Shown here in pieces: positions 43,281 through 51,487 of a stretch of DNA of 64,000 nucleotides. Both the position numbers and the translations under genes were made by a program. The notes beneath the pieces were generated by a model. The model worked only from the letters and a program-made list of their open reading frames with translations, did no database searches and was not told the origin of the DNA. The first letter of the stretch is position 1, and each line of letters begins with the position of its first letter. Source of the stretch: Nocardia salmonicida NBRC 13393 (lineage in GTDB: Bacteria > Actinomycetota > Actinomycetes > Mycobacteriales > Mycobacteriaceae); the NCBI RefSeq assembly GCF_001613085.1, contig NZ_BDBR01000022.1, positions 109,151 to 173,150 of the forward strand, written 5' to 3'.

Positions 43281-44996
43281 ATGCGACGCAGCACGATTCG
43301 ACTGATCACCGCCCTCGCCACGGCGGCCGTGACCACCTCCGTGGTGGCCGGGTGCTCGGCGAAGAACCAGGTGCCCTCCATCGGGTACGCCGTGGACGCC
43401 TCGATCGCCAGCTACAACGGCGCGAGCACGCGCGGTGCCAGTAGTGGCGCCGCCGCGGTGTTCGGCCGCGTGCTGACCGGGTTCTTCTACACCGGACCCG
43501 ACGGTCAGCAGGTGGCCGACACCGACGTCGGCACGGCCAAGGAAGTGCCGGGCGAGACCCAGACGGTGCAGTACCGGCTCAACCCGGACGGGGTGTACTC
43601 CGACGGGGTGAAGACCTCCTGCGACGACCTGGTGCTGGCGTGGTCGGCGCGCTCGGGCAAGTTCACCCGCCCGGGCGATCGCGGGCCCGTCTCGCTGTTC
43701 GACGCGGCGAGCACCGTGGGCTACGACGAGATCGAACGGATCGACTGCCAACCGGGATCCAAGGACGCCACCGTGGTGTTCCGGCCGGGCAAGCACTACC
43801 TGCCGTGGCGGACGCTGTTCACCGCGACCGAGGTGATGCCGGCGCATGTGGTGGCGCAGGCGGTCGGCGTGCCGAATGTGGTAAACGCCCTGCAGACCGG
43901 CGACGGTCCGGTGATCGGCCGGATCGCCGATTTCTGGAACAGCGGCTGGACCGTCAAGGCCGGGGCGCTCGACCTGACCAAGTTCCCGTCGTCGGGTCCG
44001 TATCGGATCGAATCCTTCAGTGCGAAGGACGGTCTGGTGCTGGTCGCCAATGAGAAGTGGTGGGGTGACGCGCCCGAGACGAAGCGGATCGTGGTGTGGC
44101 CCAAGGGCACCGACTTCGCCGCCAAGGCGAAGGAGAACGCGCTCGGGGTCGTCGATCTCGGGGCCGGGTCGGTCGCGGATCTGAAGCTCGACGGTTTCGA
44201 CGAGCAGACGGTCGCGAGTCGCGGCGCCGAACAGCTCGTGCTCGCCAGCGGCGGGGTGTTCTCGCGGGTGGAGGTGCGCCGGGCGTTCGCGCAGTGCGTG
44301 CCCCGGCAGGCTCTGTTCGACACCCTCGGCAAGGCGGGGAAGGAGCCGCCGAAGTACGGGCTCGGCGCGGGCGTTCTGGATGCCCATGTGGTACAGCAGG
44401 ATGCGTTGTACTACCCGGCGGTGATCGGGGGCGCCGATCGGTATCGTGGCGCCGACATCCCCGCGGCCACCGCCACCTTGGCCTCCGCGGGCACGGCGCA
44501 GCCGACGGTGCGGATCGGCTACCAGGGGCCCGACGTCCGCCGTGCGCGGACCGTGGCGATGATCGCCGAGTCGTGTCGTGGGGCGGGAATCACCGTGGTC
44601 GACGCGGGTGCGCCCGACTTCACTCCGCTCAGACTGCCCGAGGGCGCCGTCGACGCGGTACTCGGCGGCACCGGTGCGGTGCCGGGGCCCGCGGGATCGA
44701 GCGAGGGTGTTGTCGCGTTCGCCGCGTTGCGGGCAGGTAGCGGCCTCGATTTCGGTGGCTTTGCTAACGGTCGCTACGATGCGATCACCGATCAGCTTGC
44801 GGGCGAGTCCAATTCGACCGCGACGCTGAATTTGCTGACCGAGGCCGAGAACCTATTGTGGGCGCAGCTCCCGAGCATTCCGTTGTTCGCGACGCCGCGC
44901 GTCATCGCTTTCGGCAACGGGATGCAGAACGGGATCGCCGGGCCGACACAGGCCGGTACCGGGTGGAACATGGATCGCTGGGTGTTGCAGCGATGA
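43281..44996 (+). CDS. Family 5 solute-binding lipoprotein (peptide-type)
   Basis: 571 residues. Signal peptide with lipobox VAGC, then an oligopeptide-binding-protein fold (VFGRVLTGFFYTGPDGQQV, YRLNPDGVYSDGVKTSCDDLVLAW, FPSSGPYRIESF). Corresponds by position to Rv2585c, between secF and apt. No permease or ATPase is nearby, so its transport partner is elsewhere or it has another envelope role. Confidence 0.88.
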   Translation: MRRSTIRLITALATAAVTTSVVAGCSAKNQVPSIGYAVDASIASYNGASTRGASSGAAAVFGRVLTGFFYTGPDGQQVADTDVGTAKEVPGETQTVQYRLNPDGVYSDGVKTSCDDLVLAWSARSGKFTRPGDRGPVSLFDAASTVGYDEIERIDCQPGSKDATVVFRPGKHYLPWRTLFTATEVMPAHVVAQAVGVPNVVNALQTGDGPVIGRIADFWNSGWTVKAGALDLTKFPSSGPYRIESFSAKDGLVLVANEKWWGDAPETKRIVVWPKGTDFAAKAKENALGVVDLGAGSVADLKLDGFDEQTVASRGAEQLVLASGGVFSRVEVRRAFAQCVPRQALFDTLGKAGKEPPKYGLGAGVLDAHVVQQDALYYPAVIGGADRYRGADIPAATATLASAGTAQPTVRIGYQGPDVRRARTVAMIAESCRGAGITVVDAGAPDFTPLRLPEGAVDAVLGGTGAVPGPAGSSEGVVAFAALRAGSGLDFGGFANGRYDAITDQLAGESNSTATLNLLTEAENLLWAQLPSIPLFATPRVIAFGNGMQNGIAGPTQAGTGWNMDRWVLQR

Positions 44997-45592
44997 GTGG
45001 ACGTGATGAAAGAGGGTTGATGAGCAAGCACGCGGTGGTCGAGTCCGAGGATCAGGCCAGTGAGCGGACCGCCGAGGCGGCCGAGGCGGTCACCCGGCTG
45101 ACTCGCTGGCACGACGACTTCCCCACGCCGGGTGTGCGTTTCGCCGATCTCACCCCGGTCTTCGCCGACGCGGCCGGTTTCCGCGTGGTCATCGACTGCT
45201 TCGCTGCCATCGCCCCCGACGCCGACCTCGTGGCCGGTGTCGACGCGCGTGGCTTCCTGCTCGGCGCCGGCGTCGCGGCGACCCTCGGCACCGGGGTGCT
45301 CGCCATCCGCAAGGGCGGCAAGCTCCCGCCGCCGGTCGTCTCGCGCGAGTACGAACTCGAATACGGTTCCGCCGCACTGGAGATCCCCGCCGACGGCGTC
45401 GATCTCGCGGGCAAGCGAATCCTGCTGCTCGACGACGTCCTCGCCACCGGCGGCACCCTCGCCGCCGCGGCCGCCCTGTTCAAGGAGGTCGGCGCCGAGG
45501 TGGTAGCCGCCGCGGTGGTGATGGAGCTCGAGTTCCTGCAGGGCCGCGAGCACCAGGGCGACTACCCGGTGACCTCGATCGTCAAGCTCTGA
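44993..45592 (+). CDS. apt: Adenine phosphoribosyltransferase
   Basis: Salvages adenine with PRPP to AMP. PRPP-binding motif ILLLDDVLATGGT and the N-terminal FPTPGVRFADLTPV are present; VAGVDARGFLLGAGVA is the hood region. The ATG at 44993 overlaps the previous stop (ATGA) and gives 199 residues; ATG 45020 gives 190 and is also possible. Lies upstream of rel as in mycobacteria, but here about 8 kb of other genes intervene. Confidence 0.94.
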   Translation: MSGRDERGLMSKHAVVESEDQASERTAEAAEAVTRLTRWHDDFPTPGVRFADLTPVFADAAGFRVVIDCFAAIAPDADLVAGVDARGFLLGAGVAATLGTGVLAIRKGGKLPPPVVSREYELEYGSAALEIPADGVDLAGKRILLLDDVLATGGTLAAAAALFKEVGAEVVAAAVVMELEFLQGREHQGDYPVTSIVKL

Positions 45593-45599
45593 CCCGTTC

Positions 45600-46208
45600 T
45601 CAGCGCGGTGTTCGCAGCATCGGCCAGAGCGGCGGGCCGTCCGGGAGCTGGAGTTCGCCCGTCACCGCGAAGCCGAAGCGTTCGTAGTACGGAACGTTGA
45701 CCGGGTTGCTGGATTCGAGATAGGCGAGGGCGCCCTCGACGTCGACGGTCTCGAGGGCGGTGCGCAGCAGGGCGTGGCCGAAGCCGCCGCCTCTGGCATC
45801 GGGGGCGGTGCCGATCATTCCCAGGTACCAGTGTGGTTCGGTGGGGTGGTTCTTCTTCAGCAGGTCGCCGACCTGTTTGGCGGCCGGGACGCGGCGGCCG
45901 AAGGCGCGCCAGAGGCCGGGCAGCGTGCGAAGTTCGCTCATCGACGACTGCGCCGTGCGCGGCGGGGTCCACAGGGCCGCGCCGCCCACCGTGCCGTCCG
46001 GGCGGAGGGCCACCTCGGACGCACCGCTGGGAACGAAGATGTGGCGCGCCATAGTGGCGAAGAATCGGGGTAGACCGAGCGCGCGCCGGTGTGAGTCCGG
46101 CAGGATCCAGCTCATCACCGGGTCGTGCTGGAAGGCTTCGGCCAGTGTCTGTGCTGCCGCGTCGACGTCGCTCTGACCGGCCGTTCGCACCACAATCGTC
46201 TCCGACAT
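45600..46208 (-). CDS. GNAT-family N-acetyltransferase
   Basis: 202 residues. Acetyl-CoA site IGTAPDARGGGFGHALL and the YYERFGFAV end pattern of GNAT enzymes. GAGGAG precedes the ATG. Acceptor unknown. Convergent with apt. Confidence 0.85.
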   Translation of the reverse strand: MSETIVVRTAGQSDVDAAAQTLAEAFQHDPVMSWILPDSHRRALGLPRFFATMARHIFVPSGASEVALRPDGTVGGAALWTPPRTAQSSMSELRTLPGLWRAFGRRVPAAKQVGDLLKKNHPTEPHWYLGMIGTAPDARGGGFGHALLRTALETVDVEGALAYLESSNPVNVPYYERFGFAVTGELQLPDGPPLWPMLRTPR

Positions 46209-46319
46209 CGCACTCCTCGACTAGGGGGCTGTGCTTTTCGAATTCAGACTAGCCGCGACATGAGCGGGCTCACAGGTCCGGAAAAAGGGGTGGCGCGCCG
46301 GGGCGTCGGGGTGTTATCA

Positions 46320-46367
46320 ATGAAGGGTCTTGTTCCCGGCGATCGGAGTCACGCGTTGATTTCTTGA
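46320..46367 (+). CDS. Candidate leader peptide of the ABC-F gene
   Basis: A 15-residue frame MKGLVPGDRSHALIS with GGGG eight bases upstream, lying 65 bases before the ABC-F start and followed by a hairpin. ABC-F antibiotic-protection genes are often controlled by such peptides. No direct evidence of translation. Confidence 0.3.
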   Translation: MKGLVPGDRSHALIS

Positions 46368-46382
46368 GGTAGCGCTCTCGGG

Positions 46383-46403
46383 CGGTCCGCATTCTGCGCA
46401 CCG
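46383..46403 (+). promoter_or_regulatory. Leader hairpin before ABC-F gene
   Basis: CGGTcCGCA-ttc-TGCGcACCG: eight pairs with one C-C mismatch, between the possible leader peptide and the AGGGG ribosome site. Confidence 0.35.
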
Positions 46404-46432
46404 TGTATCCGTCGCACCTCCAGGGGATCCGC

Positions 46433-48103
46433 ATGACCTCTCTTTCTTTTTCCGATCTCACTTTTCACTGGCCGGACGGCACCGCTGTCTTCGACGGGCT
46501 CGATGCTGTCGTCGGACCCGGGCAGATCGGTCTGGTCGGCAGCAACGGCGCCGGAAAATCCACGCTGTTGCGGCTGGTGGCCGGCGAGCTGAAGCCGGTG
46601 CGCGGGTCGATCTCCGTGCCGGGCAACCTCGGGTACCTGCGTCAGGACCTGGGCATGCGAACCGGTCAGCGGGTCGACGCCGTGCTCGGCATCGCCGAGG
46701 TGCGCGACGCACTGCACCGCATCGAAAGCGGTACCGGTGAGCCCGCGGACTTCGACACCGTCGGCACGGCCTGGCAGGTCGAGGACGAGGCCCTCGCTCT
46801 GCTCGGCAAGCTCGGGCTCGACTACGTCGCCGAGTCGGTCGAGGACCTGGACCGGACCCTCGACACCCTCTCCGGCGGCGAAACCGTGTTGCTCGGCGTG
46901 GTCGCCGAGCTGTTGCGCGAGCCCGACGTGCTGTTGCTCGACGAGCCGACCAACAACCTCGACGCGGTCGCCCGGGGACGCCTCTACGAGGTGATCCGGC
47001 AGTTCACGGGCACCGTGATCGTGGTCAGCCACGATCGGGATCTGCTCGACCGGATGGACGGCATCGCCGAACTGCGCGCGGGTGAGATCCGTTCTTTCGG
47101 TGGTGGTTTCAGCGATTACGAGCGGATCATCGAGGCCGAGCAGGAGTCGGCGCGCGCGGCCGTTCGCGACGCGCGCTCCGATGTGCGCAAGCAGGCGCGC
47201 GAACTCGTCGACGCGCGAACGAAACTGGACCGGCGGGCGCGCTTCGCCCAGAAGATGCAGGACAACAAGCGGGTCCCGAAAATCGTCGCGGGACTGCGCA
47301 AGAACGCCGCGGAGGTGTCGGCGGGCAAGCTGCGCAACTCCCACATCGACAAACTCGACTCCGCTCGCGAAACCCTCGGCCAGGCCGAGGAATTGGTGCG
47401 CGCGGACCGGGAGATCCGGGTCGAGCTCCCCGGCACCCGGCTGTATCCGGGTCAGGACGTGCTCGACCTCCAGCAGGTCGAGCTGGCCAACGGGCCGGTG
47501 GTCGATCTGCGCGTGAGCGGACCGGAGCGGATCGCGTTGACCGGGCGGAACGGGGCGGGCAAGACCACCCTGTTGCGCCGGATCGTCGCCGAGGAACCGA
47601 AGGTGGCGTGGCGGTTGCTGCCGCAGCGCCTCGATGTGTTCGACGAAACGCGGACGGTGTTCGACAACGTGGCCGCCGCCGCGCCGCACGCGACACCGGA
47701 ACAGATCCGCGGTCAGCTCGCGCGCTTTCTGTTCCGCGGCGCCGACGCCGACATCGCCGCGGCCGCGCTCTCGGGCGGAGAACGGCTGCGCGCCGCCCTG
47801 GCGACCCTGTTGCTCGCCGAACCCGCCCCGAAGCTGCTGATGCTCGACGAACCCACCAACAACCTCGATCTCCCCAGCCTCGCTCACCTCACCCAGGCGC
47901 TGGCGAGTTTCGAGGGCGCGTTGATCGTGGTGAGTCACGACGAGCGCTTCCTCGACGACATCGGGGTGACCCGCAGGCTCGAGCTCACCCCGGACGGCCT
48001 GGTCGAAGACTGCCGGGTGCCTACCGAGCAGGGCGCGCGGCCCGGCGAATCGCTCCTGGATACCGGAGCAGATTCGGGCCCAACCACACCGCTACCGCGG
48101 TGA
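46433..48103 (+). CDS. ABC-F family ATPase
   Basis: 556 residues with two ABC domains and no membrane segment. Domain 1: GSNGAGKST, LSGGETVLLGVVAE, LLLDEPTNNLD; domain 2: GRNGAGKTT, LSGGERLRAALATLL, MLDEPTNNLD. The charged linker between them (about residues 220-330) would reach the ribosome. ABC-F proteins act on ribosomes in translation or in protection from antibiotics. ATG 46433 has AGGGG six bases upstream; a GTG at 46403 would fall in the leader hairpin. The 3' end overlaps the convergent SnoaL gene by 83 bases. Confidence 0.92.
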   Translation: MTSLSFSDLTFHWPDGTAVFDGLDAVVGPGQIGLVGSNGAGKSTLLRLVAGELKPVRGSISVPGNLGYLRQDLGMRTGQRVDAVLGIAEVRDALHRIESGTGEPADFDTVGTAWQVEDEALALLGKLGLDYVAESVEDLDRTLDTLSGGETVLLGVVAELLREPDVLLLDEPTNNLDAVARGRLYEVIRQFTGTVIVVSHDRDLLDRMDGIAELRAGEIRSFGGGFSDYERIIEAEQESARAAVRDARSDVRKQARELVDARTKLDRRARFAQKMQDNKRVPKIVAGLRKNAAEVSAGKLRNSHIDKLDSARETLGQAEELVRADREIRVELPGTRLYPGQDVLDLQQVELANGPVVDLRVSGPERIALTGRNGAGKTTLLRRIVAEEPKVAWRLLPQRLDVFDETRTVFDNVAAAAPHATPEQIRGQLARFLFRGADADIAAAALSGGERLRAALATLLLAEPAPKLLMLDEPTNNLDLPSLAHLTQALASFEGALIVVSHDERFLDDIGVTRRLELTPDGLVEDCRVPTEQGARPGESLLDTGADSGPTTPLPR

Positions 48104-48470
48104 GCGCGAGCCAGGGCCGCAGATGTGGGCGCATCCGTCGGATGCGGCCGTCGGTATCGAGGTCGAGCACCATGGCCTCGGTCATCCGAAAGGGACCGAA
48201 CCTGGCTTCGCCCAAGAGGACTCGGGTGTCACCGGTGCCGAGGGTATCGGTCCACCGCAGATCGCTGACCGCTCGATAGACGAGGGTGAGCAACGGGGCG
48301 AGATCGTTTCGGCCACGGAATACGAGCTGTCCCGACACCGGTGAGACGAGTTCGGCATCCTCGGTCAAGGTGTCGAGCAGGGCGGTGATGTCGTTGGTGG
48401 TGGTCGCGTGCCGGAATCGGGCCACCGAATCGATGGACACCGGATCGGCGAGGGCATCGGACATGGGCAT
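48021..48470 (-). CDS. SnoaL/NTF2-like protein
   Basis: 149 residues. Begins with an NTF2-like helix-strand pattern (VARFRHATTTNDITALLDTLTEDAELVSPVSGQLVFRGRNDL) and ends in a hydrophobic stretch (WLALTAVAVWLGPNLL) with a basic tail, possibly membrane-contacting. AAGGGAAGG lies upstream of the ATG. Divergent from the HxlR gene, with a shared inverted repeat between. Function unknown. Confidence 0.75.
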   Translation of the reverse strand: MPMSDALADPVSIDSVARFRHATTTNDITALLDTLTEDAELVSPVSGQLVFRGRNDLAPLLTLVYRAVSDLRWTDTLGTGDTRVLLGEARFGPFRMTEAMVLDLDTDGRIRRMRPHLRPWLALTAVAVWLGPNLLRYPGAIRRAARPAR

Positions 48471-48526
48471 TACACCTTCCCTTTATGGCGAATCCTTCAG
48501 GTGCCTCCTGACCGTAACCAGCTGAC

Positions 48527-48539
48527 TTGCGAAAAGCAA
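48527..48539 (+). promoter_or_regulatory. Inverted repeat between SnoaL and HxlR genes
   Basis: TTGCGAAAAGCAA, just upstream of the HxlR -10 element; likely HxlR operator. Confidence 0.4.
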
Positions 48540-48544
48540 TGGAC

Positions 48545-48550
48545 TACCCT
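48545..48550 (+). promoter_or_regulatory. -10 element of hxlR-type gene
   Basis: TACCCT lies seven bases before the ATG at 48558; leaderless. Confidence 0.45.
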
Positions 48551-48557
48551 CGGCGCT

Positions 48558-49073
48558 ATGGCAAAAGCGGACCTCGCCGATACCGCGTGCTCGATCGCCC
48601 GCACCGTAGGCATCGTGGGGGAGCGGTGGACTCCCCTGATCCTGCGTGACCTGTTCCTCGGCATCACCCGCTTCGAGGAACTGCGTCGCGATCTCGGCAT
48701 CGCGTCGAACGTGCTGACCGACCGTCTTCGCACTCTGCGCGACCACGAGATCGTGGAAACCCGGGTGTATCAGGAGAACCCGACCCGCACCGAGTACGTC
48801 CTCACCGACCGTGGTCGCGACCTCTACCCGGTCCTGACCATGCTGCTGGCCTGGGGTGATCGCTGGCTGGCCGGTGCCGACGGGCCACCGCTGTCGGTGG
48901 TCCACCGCGACTGCGGTCGGGTGACCGAGGGCGTCGTCGTCTGCCGGGAATGTGGCGCTCCCCTCGCCTCGGACAACGTCACGTGGCATCCCGGGCCCGG
49001 TGGTAAGCCCGGTCCGGGTGTTGTCCTCGTCGCCACGCGCTTGGCGCCGCTGCCGGTCGGCGGTTCCCCCTAG
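48558..49073 (+). CDS. HxlR-family regulator with C-terminal zinc-ribbon-like part
   Basis: 171 residues. Winged helix typical of HxlR: CSIARTVGIVGERWTPLILRDLFLG-ITRFEELRRDLGIASNVLTDRL. Most HxlR proteins end after about 110-120 residues; this one continues with HRDCGRVTEGVVVCRECGAPL, a C-x12-C-x2-C set that could bind zinc. Divergent from the SnoaL gene, which is its probable target. Confidence 0.87.
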   Translation: MAKADLADTACSIARTVGIVGERWTPLILRDLFLGITRFEELRRDLGIASNVLTDRLRTLRDHEIVETRVYQENPTRTEYVLTDRGRDLYPVLTMLLAWGDRWLAGADGPPLSVVHRDCGRVTEGVVVCRECGAPLASDNVTWHPGPGGKPGPGVVLVATRLAPLPVGGSP

Positions 49074-49104
49074 CGGGGGAGTCCGGGCGAATCTGCTGGG
49101 CGCC

Positions 49105-49134
49105 TTGACGATCATCGTTTTGGTGAAATAGACT
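49105..49134 (+). promoter_or_regulatory. Near-consensus promoter of the vWA operon
   Basis: TTGACG at 49105-49110 and TAGACT at 49129-49134 with 18 bases between. An imperfect inverted repeat (GATCATCGTTTT at 49110-49121 with AAAACAACGATC at 49135-49146, 10 of 12 pairs) brackets the spacer and -10, a probable operator. Confidence 0.65.
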
Positions 49135-49168
49135 AAAACAACGATCAAGGCGAGAGGGAGTGGTTCGG

Positions 49169-50116
49169 ATGGGGTACGGGAATTGGGACGACACCGCCTA
49201 CCGGGCGGGGAAGACGTTTCGGGCGCGGCAGGGGGTGGATGACTTCGGCTACACGGCCGAGATGCGGGCGAAGCCGTATGACACGTGGTGCGCGCACCCG
49301 CTGCTGGATCCGTTCGGAGTCGGCAAGCGCGAGTGCCGGGACTCGGCCGAGCACGGGAACTCGCTGCCGGTGGCCGTGCTGTTCGATGTGACCGGGTCGA
49401 TGGGGCGGGTGCCGCGCATCATGCAGGACAAGCTCGGAAAACTGCACGGGCTGCTGAAGAACAAGGGGTACGCGCAGGACCCGCAGGTCCTGTTCGGCGC
49501 GATCGGCGACGCCGACACCGATCGGGTGCCGTTGCAGGTCGGGCAGTTCGAATCCGACAATCGGATGGACGAACAGCTGCGGGCGATCCTGCTCGAAGGC
49601 GGCGGTGGCGGACAGAAATCCGAAAGCTATGAGCTGGCCGCGTATTTCATGGCCGAGCACGTCGCGACGGACGCCTGGGACAAGCGTGGCAAGAAGGGGT
49701 ATCTGTTCCTGATCGGCGACGAGTTGAACAAGCCTCGCCTGGCCGCCCGGCACATCCGCGCGGTGGTCGGTGACCATGTGCGCCGCGATGTGTCCGTGGA
49801 GTCGATCTATCGCGAGCTCGAGCAGCGCTGGCACGTGTACTACATTCTGCCGAATCAGTCGTCGTACTACCGGGATCCGGAGATCGCCGAACACTGGCGG
49901 GCGTTGCTCGGGCAGAATTTCCTGAAACTCGACGACCCCGGCGCGGTCTGCGAATTGATCGCGCTGACCATCGGATTGGGCGAGGACCGGGTCGATCTCG
50001 ATACCGGGCTGGCCGATCTGCGCGATGTCGGGTCGGGTGACGAGGCCGACGCGGTCGGCCGGGCGCTCGGCTCGAAGCCCACTCCGACGATGCGCGCGCT
50101 GCCGCCGGGGCGATGA
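49169..50116 (+). CDS. vWA-domain protein of unknown role
   Basis: 315 residues. A von Willebrand A domain with metal site DVTGSMGR (Asp73, DxTxS form) and FLIGDELN as the later acid. The N-terminus GYGNWDDTAYRAGKTFRARQ and the preceding CAHPLLDP...GKRECRDS are unlike common vWA proteins. No signal peptide, so it is cytoplasmic. ATG 49169 is eight bases after AGGGAG; GTG 49160 would overlap that site. Overlaps the AdSS-like gene by ATGA, so the two are coupled. Confidence 0.8.
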   Translation: MGYGNWDDTAYRAGKTFRARQGVDDFGYTAEMRAKPYDTWCAHPLLDPFGVGKRECRDSAEHGNSLPVAVLFDVTGSMGRVPRIMQDKLGKLHGLLKNKGYAQDPQVLFGAIGDADTDRVPLQVGQFESDNRMDEQLRAILLEGGGGGQKSESYELAAYFMAEHVATDAWDKRGKKGYLFLIGDELNKPRLAARHIRAVVGDHVRRDVSVESIYRELEQRWHVYYILPNQSSYYRDPEIAEHWRALLGQNFLKLDDPGAVCELIALTIGLGEDRVDLDTGLADLRDVGSGDEADAVGRALGSKPTPTMRALPPGR

Positions 50117-51429
50117 GTTCGATGTTCGGTGAACGTCATCTCGTCGTCGTCGATCTCGGCTTCGGCGATGCCGGTAAGGGTGCGACGGTCGACTGGTTGT
50201 GCTCGGCCGAGGCGGATCTGGGAGTGTCGGCCGTCGTGCGGTTCAACGGCGGTGCGCAGGCCGCGCACAATGTCGTGGCAGACGGTCGCCACCACACCTT
50301 CGCGCAGTTCGGGTCGGGGACCTTCTCCGGGGTGCCGACCGTGTTGTCGCGGCACATGCTGGTCGAGCCGATCGCGCTCGCCGCCGAATCCGAGCAGTTG
50401 GCCGCGCTCGGAGTCCGCGACCCGCTCGGACTGCTCGCCGTCGACGGTCGCGCCCTGCTGACCACGCCGATCCACATCGCCGCGAACCGTGCGCGCGAAG
50501 ACGCGAGGGGTGCCTCGCGGCACGGTTCCTGTGGTCGTGGCATCGGCGAAACAGCCTGGTACGCACTGGAACACGACGCACCGACGGTGGCCGACTGCCG
50601 GGCGCCTGCCGTGCTGCGCGCCAAGCTGGATCGGCTTGCCGCGCACTACGACAGCCTCGTCGGGCCCAGCGCGCACGGATACGAATCGATCGATGCCCTG
50701 GTAGCGATGTACCGCGATTTCGCGCGCGCCGTCCGCATCACCGGTGCGGGTGAACTCGCGCGGTCCGCGAGTGAGGGGCGATTGGTGTTCGAGGGTGCGC
50801 AGGGTGTGCTGCTCGACGAGTGGCGGGGCCTGCACCCGCACACCACTTGGTCGACGGTCGAGCCGCGCAACGCGCGCGCCATGATCCGCGAAATCGGCGG
50901 AACCGCCGCGGTGCTCGGCGTCACCCGCACCTATATGACCCGGCACGGCGCGGGCCCGCTGCCGACCGAGGCGCCGCTCGGATTTCCCGAACCGCACAAC
51001 GCCACCGGGCACTACCAGGGCGCGTTCCGGCAGGGGCACCTCGATCCGATCCTGTTGCGCTACGCCGTCGAGGTGTGCGGCGGGATCGACGGGTTGGTCG
51101 TCAACCACCTCGACATGCCCGGAACTGTCTGTGCCGCACAGGCATACGACACGCCTGCGGGCGGAGTGACCGAACTCGTCCCCGGACGGTGGCGTGATCT
51201 CGATCACCAGCAGCGGCTCACCGACCAACTCGTGGACGCGACACCGATTCTCGCGCCGATCGACGACGACCCGGCAGCCTGGCTGGCCGAGCGGTTGCGG
51301 GTGCCGGTGGTGCTGACCGGTCACGGTCCGGATCGGCGCGACCGTGCTGTCGCGGCTGTCCCCGCCGACCGGAGGGGGCAGCCCGATGATGTCGGCAGGC
51401 AGGGAAGAATCGAGGCATACGTACCGTGA
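50113..51429 (+). CDS. Divergent adenylosuccinate-synthetase-like enzyme
   Basis: 438 residues, PurA fold. Kept: GFGDAGKGATVD (P-loop and catalytic Asp), FNGGAQAAHN (catalytic His), CGRGIG, EGAQGVLLD, MTRHGAGPLPTE and LTGHGPDR. Changed: the IMP-site Asn of GGHNAGHT becomes Gln; the aspartate-binding RRRRTGWLD loop reads GAFRQGHLD; the guanine-site TKLD is NHLD. So GTP-dependent activation of a purine-like oxo group is plausible, but ligation of L-aspartate is doubtful. Not the housekeeping purA by sequence or context. Confidence 0.8.
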   Translation: MSSMFGERHLVVVDLGFGDAGKGATVDWLCSAEADLGVSAVVRFNGGAQAAHNVVADGRHHTFAQFGSGTFSGVPTVLSRHMLVEPIALAAESEQLAALGVRDPLGLLAVDGRALLTTPIHIAANRAREDARGASRHGSCGRGIGETAWYALEHDAPTVADCRAPAVLRAKLDRLAAHYDSLVGPSAHGYESIDALVAMYRDFARAVRITGAGELARSASEGRLVFEGAQGVLLDEWRGLHPHTTWSTVEPRNARAMIREIGGTAAVLGVTRTYMTRHGAGPLPTEAPLGFPEPHNATGHYQGAFRQGHLDPILLRYAVEVCGGIDGLVVNHLDMPGTVCAAQAYDTPAGGVTELVPGRWRDLDHQQRLTDQLVDATPILAPIDDDPAAWLAERLRVPVVLTGHGPDRRDRAVAAVPADRRGQPDDVGRQGRIEAYVP

Positions 51430-51487
51430 ACCGCGGTATCGGCGCACTGTGCCCGGAGCAGGGCAGCTCGAGACAGGATGGGGTGAC

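Noticed and set aside
50113..51429. Housekeeping purA
   Set aside because: Key substrate-binding residues differ and the context is a vWA/NrtR-like operon rather than purine synthesis.
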